Source of the DNA: Lates calcarifer
Taxonomy: Eukaryota; Chordata; Actinopteri; Centropomidae
Assembly: GCF_001640805.2 (NCBI RefSeq)
Contig: NC_066852.1
Coordinates: forward strand, 8,230,194 to 8,294,193
Reading direction: 5' to 3'
DNA length: 64,000 bases
The notes under the pieces were generated by a model that searched no databases, was not told the DNA's origin, and worked only from the letters and a program-made list of their open reading frames with translations. Shown piece by piece: positions 52,210 to 59,423 of the stretch (the first letter of the stretch is position 1; each line of letters begins with the position of its first letter). Position numbers and translations under genes: made by a program.

Positions 52210-55200
52210 TTCTGTTGTTTACCAATGGTCTTTAACCAAATTAATTTGACTTCATCAATTATGATTTGACTCTTGAAAGATTGGATTACGTAGAGCTCTG
52301 GTTTTTCTCTTTCCTCCTTAACTTCATTCTGAAGTCCAATATCCCGCTCTATCTTCCAGGTCCATTTCTTTCCATTTTTTGTTTTCTTTCTGTTTTGGTA
52401 GAATGCATTCCTGTTTGTCCAGCATCTCTCTGTTTGTTGGTGAATTAGTACATTCGTCTTATGATTTCCACCATATTGATTTCCACGACTGTTTCTAACA
52501 ACTGTCATAAGCACCAGTGGTTGTGTGTTTTCTTATTATATCGCTTAGTTGTCTTCTCTCTAGTGGAGAACGGCTCTTCTTTCTGCAAGGATCAGTCGGT
52601 GCTTTTGTTCTATCATAGATTACAAAGCAGTTCAGACAGCACATGATAATGCATGCGGAAAAGCCAGCTGTATTTGGTTTCACATAAAAGGCCTTTTGGA
52701 GACTTACCCTCTTTATTTCTGACCTGCTTGGAATGAGCAGTGTATAACTGTGCATCATGTCTCAGTCCCTAAACTCCTACTTAATCACTTTTCCAAGTCC
52801 TATTTTTGTTGAATGCTTAAAATAGGGGTTTTGAATATATTATAACTCACCCTCTAGCATACACAGTTTAAAGGATAAGGCTGGCATTACTCTGTTTTTC
52901 TTACTATTAACAAATCCCTTGCAAAGACCTAAACCAACAATGTGTTAGTCTGTCAATACTTCCTGGCTTCTCTTTGCTGTCTGTGGCACTCAGCCACAAC
53001 TCTATTAGTTCCTACTGCAGATGGAATATTTTAAAAAACTAGTTTCATTTTTAAACAAGACAAGAGTTTACAGCCACACTAGCAGCTTTGAGACTGATGA
53101 CTACTACTACTTTGAGACTACTACTAATAGTAGGTGCAGTTGTACTATGAGTTAATGCTAATGTAAGCAGGTATAATGTTTACCATGTTCACCAGCTTAG
53201 TTACCATGCTAATTATCATTAAACATTAGCATTAAACACAACACACATTAGAAGCTGATAGCAATTCCATTCATTTTGATGGATGATGATGGTGCTTAAT
53301 GAAAAGTCAAAGGACCACCAATGGAATTTCAGTTTCATGGTAATCTATTCAATAATTATTGAGACACTTCACAAAAAAAAAAAAAAGTCAACCTCATAGT
53401 GGCACAACAGGTGATGTCAGGGGATATCCTGCTCTATCTTCCAGAGTCATTAAGATTTGTCATGTGGGAAACATGAATCATGAATCTGTACAAAATTTAA
53501 AGGTAATCCACATTGGATGGGGTATTTCAGTCTGAGACTAATAGTTGTGGACTGACAGGCCAGTGCTGCCATCCTTAGAGTCATACAAGCTACTCTAGGT
53601 AAGACACTGTGTCCTAAAACAGCATAGCACTGTAGTTTTAGCATGCATCACTCAAACAGAAATGAACAGTGCTTTTAATGGGAACTGATAGTGAAGAACC
53701 AAAATGGCAGTGTGTGTTCATGGTAATGCAATCATTGATTTTGGTGTTTCATGGGATTCAGTTACAATAAGAAAAACATACAACATTACCAGCCCTATTC
53801 TATAATACAGTGGTACTTTTGAAAACTACTAGCTTCAAGGTAACTGAGTCTATTCAAATAGTAATTTTCACTTCAAAATCCCAAAAGATCCAATCACATT
53901 CTTATTGGTTTTTCAATTCAATGCAATGTCACTGACCTTTCACTGACCAAGTCTTTGTAGAAGTTCTTCAGTTCCCAAAGAAATAACCTCTGATTGCCAT
54001 AAAATGTGGTTGAACCCAAGTCAGTCTCAGTGATAACCTATCACTCTGTGTTGTTACATAGCAACAATTCCCTGGAACTACATTACTGGCAATCTTTGCT
54101 ATTGTGATAACTGTAAGTGTCTTGTATGAAGGAGTCCATGAGAACAAACACTGAGTGTAACAAGTAAAAGCTAAGGTAGTTATCCTGCAAACGTCTCAGG
54201 CAGTAAAATAACACCTTCCCTGTGGTAGATCCTACACGGAGAGAAAAAAAGGTAAAGAAAATACCTTTAACTCTCACCAGCCAGTTGCTCTCTGATGTTT
54301 AGGAAGGTGACTGGGCCCAGAGGATTTACTCTCTGTGTGAGGGACTCCCTGCACATTGTGGTTTTCCTCTTTGCTTTTGAGTTCTTTTCCATTGATTTCC
54401 ATGCATTGTCTCATGAGTCACTGGCAGGGAAGGGTTTTGTGTCTTTTTCTCTTGCATTTTGTGAATCTAATGATGCACTTATGTTGCCCCACTTTTCCCT
54501 TTTCTTCATACCTTACCTACTAAAGGAGGGAATACCACTTTATTGGTAAGTGGATGTTAACCAGAAGGGAGTTAAACAAGAGTAACCATTAAAAAAACAA
54601 AGAAAATGGGTCGCTGTTCACATCTCAGCAATTGTCTTCAGGAAAAAAAAATCCAGAAACAGAAAATTGAGTAGCAGAGGATTTGTTTTCTGATTCGATT
54701 GATTCAATAATTGTGATCTTTATTTTGTTCCTTCCATTTCTGTGATGTTCTGTCAAGTTGTCTTCTCTTTCTGTTTTGTTTATTTTTTTAACCATTACTA
54801 AAATAACTGAAGAAGTCCTCTTTTTCTACTCTACAAAATCTGTAGCTCTGTACTCTCTGCCTCTGCTCTTACACTTATTTGGTTCACAGTTTTGTTTTAC
54901 TTTTTCCCTCTCTTCCTCTTCTTCCTAGTTTTTTTGTTTGTTTTTGCGATTATGATTTCTTCAACTCATTATGGTTTTGCATGCCAAGTATTGCATGCGC
55001 TGCACCATAGAGGACTATCTATAAGCCATATGGAGAAAACCTAGATCTTTTTCTTTTAGATGTTTACCTTCTTTTGGCAAGTACACCGTAGCACTCAATC
55101 ACCAACCTGAAAACACTCTAATGCTCTTTTTGTCCTTTTTCTTTTTTTTTTTTCTTTTTTTCCTTTGTTGGTCATCATTTCTCTACAGAAGCTCCGTCTG

Positions 55201-57707
55201 CTGACCGCTAGCTCTGCAAGAATCCAGTCCACTCTCCTGAGAGAGCACAACCTCCACAGCCTCCCCAGCAGGAGCCAAACAGGACCGGTGTGCGCGGCAG
55301 GAGAGGCTGGGAGTGTGGACGGCAGGAACACGGCCATTGGGACCTCTGCAATCCAGACACCAGGGAGAGGGAGAGGGAGCCAGAGAGGCCAGAATAAGAG
55401 CTCCCACTCCCCTGCTCACAGCAGCGACTCAGCCCACTCCCAGCACAACCACACTCACAGAGGGAGGAACTCTCGTCACCAGAGAAAGTGAGCCTTTATG
55501 AAGCCTATTTTCAAGCTCATATCACTGCTGGAACATTCTACTTTAGCTTTGCCACACAGAGAGAATTATCTGACATTTTCTGTATTATTCTGGCAATTAT
55601 CCCAGGGCAAAAAGTGGCCACTCTTCCAAGCGTCACCACCGCTCCAGTCGGGGCCAGGCACACCATCGGAGCCCGTCAGCATCTCCGGGGCGACACTCAC
55701 ACACGTCGGGCAGGAAGAAAGAGGAGTGTCGGAGCAAAACCAACCTCCGACAGCGCAGCAGCTCCTGGAGCAGCGGACGTTCATCTTCACACTCTGCATC
55801 CAGAGACAGAGGCCCCAGCAAGGCCAAGTCCCCACACAACAGACAGAACAACTCCAGGTGAAACAACCGCTCTCTCTGTCACACTTTTCTGTCAGCGTAT
55901 GGTTGTATTTTGCTCTCATGCAGTGGTGGTGTTGTTCTGATGGCTGTTCTGTGTGTTGTGCAGAGAGAGGGACAGCCCTAACCGCTCTGACACAGACAGC
56001 CGAGCTCGCCGCCGCTCACGCAGCTACTCACCCATTCGCAAAAGGAGAAGAGATTCACCCAGCTTCATGGAGGCCCGCAGGATCACCAGGTAACACAGCT
56101 GTCCAGAATTATAAAACAAAAAGATTCCCATTCACACACTGGACACATTTAATCACAACTTACTTACTGTGTTGAATTTCCTCCAGCAGAACACCAGTGT
56201 GACAGTTTGTCCTTTGTATTTTACTTTCAGCTTTTTATATGTCTGGAATTAATTGCACTTAAAAGCATCACACACTTGAATATAACACCCTGCAGTTAAA
56301 ACATTTTCCATAATTACACAGTACTGCACTCATGCCAGGGCAGAAGTCGTGCTTTTGTGGCTCCAAATTACAACAATGACAAGCAAAAGGAATAAAATGA
56401 GGAATGTCGTTCCTGCTGAAACTCTCAACAGATAATTTGAAGAACCACATTCAGAGCCATTAAATCCTTTGTGTGAAAAATAAAAATGAAAAACTGCAAG
56501 GTGCAAATGAATCCAGTGATTACATGGCTTTTTGTTTTGATTTGGATGGTGTCACTTATGGACTTTTGTTTTTGTCCTTTATGCTAAGCTACCTGTAGCT
56601 AATTCTTGACAAGAAACAAACACATGTATTTGAAATTTTTTTTAAATGTAAAATGCAGAACTATTCCTTTAAATTTCACAGTGAATTCATCTATTCTCTC
56701 TAAATAGTTTTAAAATCCAACTATCTAAGTTTCTAGATATGTACATACACAGCTGCATGTTGATGAATTGTTTGGCCTTACTGGAGGTATGTGCTCTACT
56801 GATTAATAGCCATTATGGCTGTTTCTGTTTTGAGTTAACAATTTTACAAAATGTTTTGAGAGTGAGCTTGTTTATCATTTGATCATTTTATCTTTTCCAA
56901 CAGAAGCTTCTTGAGGCTTGTTGCACTTGAAAGGTAGTTTGTTGTTAGTTAAAGAAACATAAAGAGAAAACTCCTGCATCCCTGTGAAGAGTGTTTCTGT
57001 GACCTCTCTGTGTCACATCTGTACTTTCTCATCCAAGTGTAAATAGATGTGGGTGAAATGTGTATACCTTGTTGTCTTTCACTCCAGTCCTAAAGGTCCT
57101 GATGCCAAGTCAATGGGATGCTGCTGATCTGAGCTGCTGCAGGCTAGTTACCCTGGTAACAGTTGCCGTGCAGCAGGACCCCCTCTAGTCTGACTCCTGA
57201 AGCTCAACTGAACAGCCGAACCATCAGAGCTCCCCTGAGTAAACCTGGCCTCCTCCTGTTTTTCTCTGTCTCTTTCATCTCCTCCCTGAAATTTACACAG
57301 AGAAACTCACACCAACTCTAATGCTGCACCCCACTGTTATGCACTAATGTTGTAACACAGGGATACAGAGATTAAAACGCTATCAAGGTGTATTTAAGTG
57401 GAAACCCCCTATTGCACAGGCTGTGGATTTCCATGGCAGATATAGAAGACAAAAACTCAGGCGGAGTTATCTCCAACGCCAATGAAATGACAAGGTGGAA
57501 CGCACCTTGTAGCAGCAGGGATACCTTGATAGCGTTTATCTCTCCCTGCACAGTTGACTGTTGATTTTTCTGGGTGTTGGCCTCCACTGAGAAGAAGAGG
57601 TTCTTTTGGGAGCTAACAGCTAATTACCTTACAGGAGGCACTTCCAGAGTGGCTATTAACAAGGCAATCTAAGCTTAAGCTTAAACTAACAACATGCTTT
57701 TCTCTCT

Positions 57708-57743
<36 letters not shown>

Positions 57744-58256
57744 CTGAACAGCTTTTTTTAAACTCATATAGCTGCTCTCTTTCAGATCCTGTACTGTAAG
57801 TCTACCACTTCTGCAACCTCCTGTACACTGATCTGCTCTCAAGCAATCAAATCAAGTCCTAACACATCATGTGTTTTACATCAGCATCAGCTGTATATTT
57901 AACAAAGATCCTGCTGACACTAACCTGTCAAACGTGTTGTCTAATCTAACTGTTAACACTCCATTCTCTCTCCTGTCCCCAGCGCTCGGAAGCGGCCGAT
58001 CCCGTACTACCGGCCCAGTCCCTCCTCTTCCAGCTACGACAGCAGCCCGTCGCGGTCCAGTCGCAGCCGCAGTCGCAGTTACAGCAGCTACAGCCGCAGC
58101 AGAAGCCACAGCCGGAGCCACAGCCGGAGTCGGAGCCGCAGCCGGAGCTGGAGCCGGAGCCGCAGTCAGAGCCGGAGCTGGAGCCGCAGCAGGAGCCGCT
58201 CCCGCAGTCACCACAGCTACTACAGCCGCAGCAGCTACGACAGCCCGGGCTTCTGA
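25247..58256 (+). CDS. srrm3: srrm3, serine/arginine repetitive matrix protein 3 (13 coding exons, whole spliced span)
   Basis: Spliced coding span of a nuclear SR-related splicing activator. The joined exons (296, 102, 102, 81, 69, 36, 51, 108, 163, 299, 252, 126 and 274 nt) total 1959 nt, 652 residues plus stop, close to the roughly 650 residues I recall for mammalian SRRM3. Seen: a Glu run at residues 54-60; a cwf21-type helical region near 70-121 (HREILDHERKRR, then YTEEEIRQKVSTFRQ); an acidic stretch near 138-166; Lys/Arg clusters near 180-245; Ser/Arg/His-rich middle; an eMIC region near 533-575 (RRITSARKRPIPYYRP); and an RS tail. Family knowledge: SRRM3 and SRRM4 act near the 3' splice site through the eMIC to promote inclusion of microexons in neurons, photoreceptors and endocrine cells. 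SRRM3 rather than SRRM4 is called from the N-terminal cwf21 region and the hspb1 neighbour. The 5' UTR exon(s) were not located. Confidence 0.9.
27565..27595. repeat. (AC)n microsatellite
   Basis: About 15 AC units with one TAC interruption. Confidence 0.95.
27955..28041. repeat. (AC)n microsatellite, about 87 bp
   Basis: Almost perfect CA repeat of more than 40 units, with a CG interruption near its 5' end. It is the longest dinucleotide array in the window and probably highly polymorphic. Confidence 0.97.
33633..33722 (-). repeat. End fragment of the palindromic MITE
   Basis: AATAGTTTGACATTTTGGAA, then CTTTCTTGCCAGCGGTTAGA and GATACCACTCTCAT. This is the reverse-orientation end of the family present at 63714-63864 and 4060-4670. 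Confidence 0.6.
34980..35081 (+). CDS. srrm3: srrm3 coding exon 2 (rest of cwf21 region)
   Basis: A 102-nt exon, phase 2 at both ends. Acceptor CGTCCTCAG|G, donor CCAGT|GTAAGT. It completes Gly99 and continues YTEEEIRQKVSTFRQMLMDK (residues 100-119), the second helix of the cwf21-type region. In the family this region ties the protein to the spliceosome (yeast Cwc21, human SRRM2). Skipping would keep frame but break the domain. Confidence 0.92.
35188..35526 (-). mobile_element. AGTACTT-type teleost repeat with terminal inverted repeats
   Basis: Left end AGTGGTAGAAGTAGCAGAAG and right end AATTACTTTCCACCACTAG are inverted relative to each other (CTAGTGGTGGAAAGTAATT). The inner text (ACTCAAGTAGAATTCAAGTG) matches the family at 182-760 in reverse. 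No coding capacity. Confidence 0.55.
36040..36290 (+). repeat. Teleost interspersed repeat fragment
   Basis: CAGTTCCAAAGAATATAGAC, TTTTAATTTGAATCCTTGGC and CTCTGCTGGAAGCCAATGAG fit the text of a common repeat with the phrase 'ggagccagtgaag'. A minus-strand frame reading PHWLPAEFRIDF overlaps it by chance. Confidence 0.45.
36404..36430. repeat. (AC)n microsatellite
   Basis: Short CA array with two interruptions. Confidence 0.9.
36992..37011. repeat. (AC)n microsatellite
   Basis: About ten CA units. Confidence 0.9.
40775..40850 (-). repeat. Fragment of the abundant teleost repeat
   Basis: CAGCTGTACTTTGTGGTTAG and GCTAATTAGCAAATGTTAGC match part of the repeat at 53071-53558 in reverse orientation. 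Confidence 0.55.
41256..41357 (+). CDS. srrm3: srrm3 coding exon 3 (acidic segment)
   Basis: A 102-nt exon, phase 2/2, acceptor TGTTTCAG|G, donor ACAG|GTAAAG. Encodes residues 133-166, starting VNHLHYQPDEYEGDPELAG and rich in Asp, Glu and Tyr. This acidic patch separates the cwf21 region from the basic blocks that follow; a similar acidic stretch occupies this place in SRRM3. No catalytic motif is expected. Confidence 0.88.
41358..41891 (+). other. srrm3: srrm3 intron 3 (534 bp)
   Basis: Short intron with a polypyrimidine tract (CTCAATCTCTCCCTCTCG) before the acceptor. Nothing else is recognisable. Confidence 0.85.
41892..41972 (+). CDS. srrm3: srrm3 coding exon 4 (Ser/Lys-rich basic block)
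   Basis: An 81-nt exon, phase 2/2, acceptor ATTCAG|AGTG, donor CCG|GTGAGT. Encodes residues 167-193: VKRKSSSSLSPRPKKRKKKK followed by SGRRRS. The Lys/Arg cluster can serve as nuclear localisation signal and RNA or protein contact surface. SSSxSP(R)PKKK-type blocks are typical of SRRM3 and SRRM4. Confidence 0.9.
41973..42467 (+). other. srrm3: srrm3 intron 4 (495 bp)
   Basis: Short intron, with a pyrimidine-rich stretch after the donor and a CCTCTCTCCA tract before the acceptor. Nothing else is recognisable. Confidence 0.85.
42468..42536 (+). CDS. srrm3: srrm3 coding exon 5 (basic block)
   Basis: A 69-nt exon, phase 2/2, acceptor TCAATAG|GTTT, donor ACAG|GTGAGT. Encodes FGSSSPTRREKKKKSGKKHK then RD, a second Ser-Pro/Lys-rich block repeating the pattern of the preceding exon, which suggests origin by exon duplication. 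Confidence 0.9.
42820..43392 (+). repeat. Polypurine (GGAAA/GAAA-like) low-complexity tract, about 570 bp
   Basis: The + strand is overwhelmingly A and G, in irregular GGAAAG, GAAGAA and GGGA units with few pyrimidine interruptions. It is an imperfect expanded tract rather than a clean tandem repeat. Its complement gives an open Phe/Ser/Leu frame that is not a gene. Confidence 0.9.
43755..43847 (+). repeat. Two G-run clusters with G-quadruplex potential
   Basis: GGCGGGGTGGGGGTGGGGGG near 43755-43774, and a run of about 20 bp with a single T near 43828-43847. Each has at least four G-runs, or enough G for four, with short loops on the sense strand. Confidence 0.75.
45090..45250. mobile_element. 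Short palindromic MITE
   Basis: Left end CTAGAATCTATTCCAAGAAG, CAGGTTGAGTAA; right end TTACTTAGCAAACCTGCTTC, TAGGAACAGGCCCC. The right end reverse-complements to GTTCCTAGAAGCAGGTTTGC, matching the left. This is typical of a teleost element beginning 'ggcctgttccagaaagcagg'. Non-coding. Confidence 0.6.
45353..45388 (+). CDS. srrm3: srrm3 coding exon 6 (36-nt small exon)
   Basis: Only 36 nt, phase 2/2, acceptor TTTTTGTAG|G, donor ACAG|GTGTGT. Encodes SASGSRKKRRY between two Arg codons completed across junctions. The donor departs from GTRAGT, so this small exon could be subject to regulated inclusion. Skipping keeps frame and removes 12 residues. Confidence 0.85.
45389..45658 (+). other. srrm3: srrm3 intron 6 (270 bp)
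   Basis: Short intron between two small exons. No extra element was recognised. Confidence 0.85.
45659..45709 (+). CDS. srrm3: srrm3 coding exon 7 (51-nt small basic exon)
   Basis: A 51-nt exon, phase 2/2, acceptor TGTTTCAG|A, donor AGAG|GTGAGA. Encodes SGSPKNKHKDKNKQKK, another Lys-rich block of the type found in SRRM3 at this position. Only 270 bp separate it from the previous exon. Confidence 0.88.
45710..46282 (+). other. srrm3: srrm3 intron 7 (573 bp)
   Basis: Contains a TG-rich stretch (46210-46256) just upstream of the acceptor in place of a strong polypyrimidine tract. TG- or UGC-rich sequence near the acceptor is compatible with regulated splicing of exon 8, but is not proof. Confidence 0.8.
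46283..46390 (+). CDS. srrm3: srrm3 coding exon 8 (Ser-rich)
   Basis: A 108-nt exon, phase 2/2, acceptor CATCCATCAG|G, donor CCAG|GTAGAC (a weaker donor). Encodes SPGETPGRSSQRQGSCCSSR and SASLSSTRSTSKSPA. Multiple SP and RS dipeptides are expected phosphorylation sites of SRPK and CLK kinases. Confidence 0.85.
46391..47254 (+). other. srrm3: srrm3 intron 8 (864 bp)
   Basis: Ordinary intron ending GTGTGGCTCTGCTCTTCTAG. Nothing else is recognisable. Confidence 0.8.
47255..47417 (+). CDS. srrm3: srrm3 coding exon 9 (phase 2 to phase 0)
   Basis: A 163-nt exon, acceptor CTTCTAG|ACTG, donor GAT|GTATGT. Encodes residues 282-336, including LSPGPNSPTAWHNGDHTQRS and ending EGEKGHD. It is one of two exons in the gene that are not multiples of three; exon 10 (299 nt) restores frame. 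GTAATC four bases downstream is a possible alternative donor, but it does not match the frame of exon 10. Confidence 0.8.
47736..47915 (+). other. Candidate unannotated srrm3 cassette exon (180 nt)
   Basis: It follows a long pyrimidine tract and GTAACAG, and ends at AGT|GTAAGA, a good donor. The length is 60 codons with no stop in phase 0, so it would insert in frame between exons 9 and 10. The predicted residues are not SR-like (Thr, Cys and Phe are frequent). Using the AG two bases later (exon from 47738) would instead read GGSKDNQGSSVSVHHTSSES and stop at 47872, giving a short isoform. No transcript evidence is available. Confidence 0.3.
52178..52213. repeat. (TC)n microsatellite
   Basis: TCTC array with two CTTT interruptions. 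Confidence 0.95.
52867..53060 (+). repeat. Teleost interspersed repeat fragment
   Basis: TTTAAAGGATAAGGCTGGCA, GACCTAAACCAACAATGTGT and GTGGCACTCAGCCACAAC resemble a repeat often seen in percomorph introns ('taaaggataaggctgg'). The right border is approximate. Confidence 0.5.
53071..53558 (+). repeat. Abundant teleost interspersed repeat, longest forward copy
   Basis: Contains GCAGGTATAATGTTTACCAT, GTTCACCAGCTTAGTTACCA, AAAGTCAAAGGACCACCAA, CAATAATTATTGAGACACTT and GGGTATTTCAGTCTGAGACT. It includes a (A)14 run. Other fragments of the family are at 13701, 20886 and 40775. Confidence 0.65.
55189..55487 (+). CDS. srrm3: srrm3 coding exon 10 (Ser/His-rich)
   Basis: A 299-nt exon, phase 0 in, phase 2 out, preceded by a long T-rich tract and CTCTACAG|AAG; donor AGAAA|GTGAGC. 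Only the phase-0 frame is open from the acceptor to the donor with exit phase 2; the other two frames hit stops near the 5' end. Encodes residues 337-435: KLRLLTASSARIQSTLLREH first, then a Gly/Arg/Gln stretch and SSHSPAHSSDSAHSQHNHTH. The first part is unusually hydrophobic for this protein. Confidence 0.8.
55488..55605 (+). other. srrm3: srrm3 intron 10 (118 bp)
   Basis: Very short intron in a GC-richer coding cluster. Reading through it in frame would hit an early stop. Confidence 0.85.
55606..55857 (+). CDS. srrm3: srrm3 coding exon 11 (Ser/Arg/His-rich)
   Basis: A 252-nt exon, phase 2/2, acceptor TTATCCCAG|GGC, donor CCAG|GTGAAA. Encodes residues 436-519, with AKSGHSSKRHHRSSRGQAHH, SPSASPGRHSHTSGRKKEE and RSSSWSSGRSSSHSASRDRG. 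The composition is that of a low-complexity RS-like domain. Only 118 bp of intron precede it and 106 bp follow, so intron retention is possible here. Confidence 0.88.
55858..55963 (+). other. srrm3: srrm3 intron 11 (106 bp)
   Basis: Very short intron with GTGAAA donor and GTTGTGCAG acceptor. A TGTGTGTTGTGCAG end gives a UGUGUUGUGC context at the 3' splice site of the eMIC exon. Confidence 0.85.
55964..56089 (+). CDS. srrm3: srrm3 coding exon 12 (first half of eMIC)
   Basis: A 126-nt exon, phase 2/2, acceptor GTTGTGCAG|A, donor CCAG|GTAACA. Encodes residues 520-561: ERDSPNRSDTDSRARRRSRS then YSPIRKRRRDSPSFMEARRI. The RRRDSP(S)xxEARRITS motif is the conserved hallmark of the eMIC shared by vertebrate SRRM3 and SRRM4. 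The eMIC is known to be needed and sufficient for microexon activation together with early 3' splice-site factors. Confidence 0.95.
56904..56933 (+). other. Candidate 30-nt microexon in the eMIC intron
   Basis: Acceptor TATCTTTTCCAACAG|A, donor GAAAG|GTAGTT. The 30 nt enter and leave in phase 2, so they fit between exons 12 and 13. They would add RSFLRLVALE after ARRIT. The donor is mediocre and there is no clear UGC motif close to the acceptor, so a chance match is quite possible. Confidence 0.25.
57088..57127 (+). other. Candidate alternative last coding exon of srrm3
   Basis: Acceptor TTGTCTTTCACTCCAG|T with a good pyrimidine tract. In the phase left by exon 12 it reads SPKGPDAKSMGCC and stops at TGA 57125-57127. 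The product would keep ARRIT and lose the PYYRP part of the eMIC and the RS tail. ATTAAA at 57371-57376 could serve as a weak poly(A) signal; alternatively a GTAACA at about 57155 could act as donor and make it a poison exon. Confidence 0.3.
57375..57537. repeat. Nested inverted repeat (stem-loop forming)
   Basis: AAACGCTATCAAGGT (57375-57389) is the exact reverse complement of ACCTTGATAGCGTTT (57523-57537). Inside lies ACAAGGTG (57490-57497) paired with CACCTTGT (57503-57510), a hairpin with a 5-nt loop. It could be a small MITE or an RNA structure. Confidence 0.7.
57700..57743. repeat. (TC)n(TG)n microsatellite
   Basis: Five TC units followed by about sixteen TG units, 240 bp upstream of the last srrm3 acceptor. 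Confidence 0.95.
57983..58256 (+). CDS. srrm3: srrm3 coding exon 13 (second half of eMIC, RS tail, stop)
   Basis: Acceptor CTGTCCCCAG|C; coding to the TGA at 58254-58256. Encodes residues 562-652. It begins SARKRPIPYYRPSPSSSSYD, which completes the conserved eMIC motif, followed by long Ser-Arg alternation broken by Trp, His and Tyr, ending SSYDSPGF. The codons are mostly AGC or AGT with CGC or CGG, so the DNA from about 58060 to 58230 is an imperfect GC-rich tandem repeat. Confidence 0.95.
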
Positions 58257-58645
58257 ATGACCAGCACAGGAGGGGAAAACAAAAACAAACAGACGAGAAG
58301 TCCTGTTAAACTGACTGTGCTCCGGTTCAGTTCCAATGTATCTTTAACACGCCCACACTGCTGTACAGCCCAGGGCTCAAACACCTCGACCCACGACCAT
58401 TATCCCTCTCTAATACAGAGCCTGGATCAAAGAGGGGAAATGTATTTTGATAGAGCACATTACTATGAAATTGGGTGTCACTGTTCATGTCTTCACATAT
58501 CCAAGGTATTCAAGGAAATGGGTTACCACTTGTCAAAATTTGATTTGGTAGAGCCCAAAGAACAAGTCTTGCTGTATGTTAGCACTTTTTTTCTCTTCTT
58601 CCACAAAACAACCAAAAATTAATCATTAAAAAACTATATACTATT

Positions 58646-58648
<3 letters not shown>

Positions 58649-58697
<49 letters not shown>
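58649..58697. repeat. (TA)n microsatellite
   Basis: About 24 perfect AT units within the srrm3 3' UTR. Confidence 0.97.
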
Positions 58698-58698
<1 letters not shown>

Positions 58699-59225
58699 CT
58701 AGCCTAAAAATAGGAGCTGAGTAGAAGATGAAAAGAAGAACGAACATCATTGGCTTACTGTACATTTCAGAGACTTTTTTTTCCTCATCATGTACTCATC
58801 TCCCCAAAGACTTCCATTTCACCGAAGCACAGAGATCAACTAAAGTGAGAACAAAAGAAAAGTCGGTGGATGAAATAGGAAGAAAAAAAAAAGGAACTTT
58901 TTTTATGATGAAAATTGTATTGTATAGGTTTGTCTGTATAGACGTAAACTCCTTTAAGTTCTGGCTTTGTAAACTATGCACTGTAAATTCCATATAGTCT
59001 GAGGAGGTTTGTTTAGCATGATGCATCAGGAGAGACTTGCTGCTCGTAGGAGAGAATCTTTGTTGAAATGAGAGATGCCAGGGTGCATCTGTGCTCCCTC
59101 TGACCTATACAGTATGTCAGACACCCGCATACAGAGGTGAATGGGATGGGGAAAAACATGTATTATGTACTTTTACTCTTTTCCCTGTTTAAATGATTAT
59201 GTTGATTCTGCTAATCCTGTTTGAG

Positions 59226-59272
59226 AGTGTGTGTGAGTGTGTGTGTGTGTGTGTGTGTGCGTGCATGTGTGT
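59226..59272. repeat. (TG)n microsatellite
   Basis: TG array with GA, CG and CA interruptions in the srrm3 3' UTR. Confidence 0.9.
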
Positions 59273-59423
59273 ACCTCCTCTGCAATGACCAGTGAGGTAG
59301 TTGTTCATGTGTATCCACTGTAGCCTGCGTCTAAGGCTGCTGTATGGTACTGTACAGGAAAACTGTCTGCAAAAAGTCTCCATACACACATTTGTGTTGA
59401 CCACAGCTATTTATGAATCTACT

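Larger units (their letters stand above)
47418..55188 (+). other. srrm3: srrm3 intron 9 (7.8 kb, phase 0)
   Basis: The only phase-0 intron of the gene. It holds the 180-nt exon-like segment 47736-47915, a minus-strand C/G-rich stretch (47961-47985), a (TC)n array (52178-52213) and two teleost repeats (52867-53060, 53071-53558). The last kilobase is T-rich. Confidence 0.8.
56090..57982 (+). other. srrm3: srrm3 intron 12 (1.9 kb, inside the eMIC coding region)
   Basis: Separates the two exons that encode the eMIC. It contains two exon-like segments (56904-56933, 57088-57127), a nested inverted repeat (57375-57537) and a (TC)n(TG)n array (57700-57743). Confidence 0.85.

Noticed and set aside
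55498..56175. The longest open frame of the window (225 codons, + strand)
   Set aside because: It overlaps srrm3 exons 11 and 12 in a different frame and runs through introns 10 to 12. The frame that fits the splice phases encodes the conserved eMIC motif, so this one is a by-product of GC-rich coding sequence.
57871..58260. Ala/Thr-rich open frames on both strands over the last srrm3 exon
   Set aside because: They are alternative readings of the AGC-CGC/CGG repeat that encodes the RS tail.
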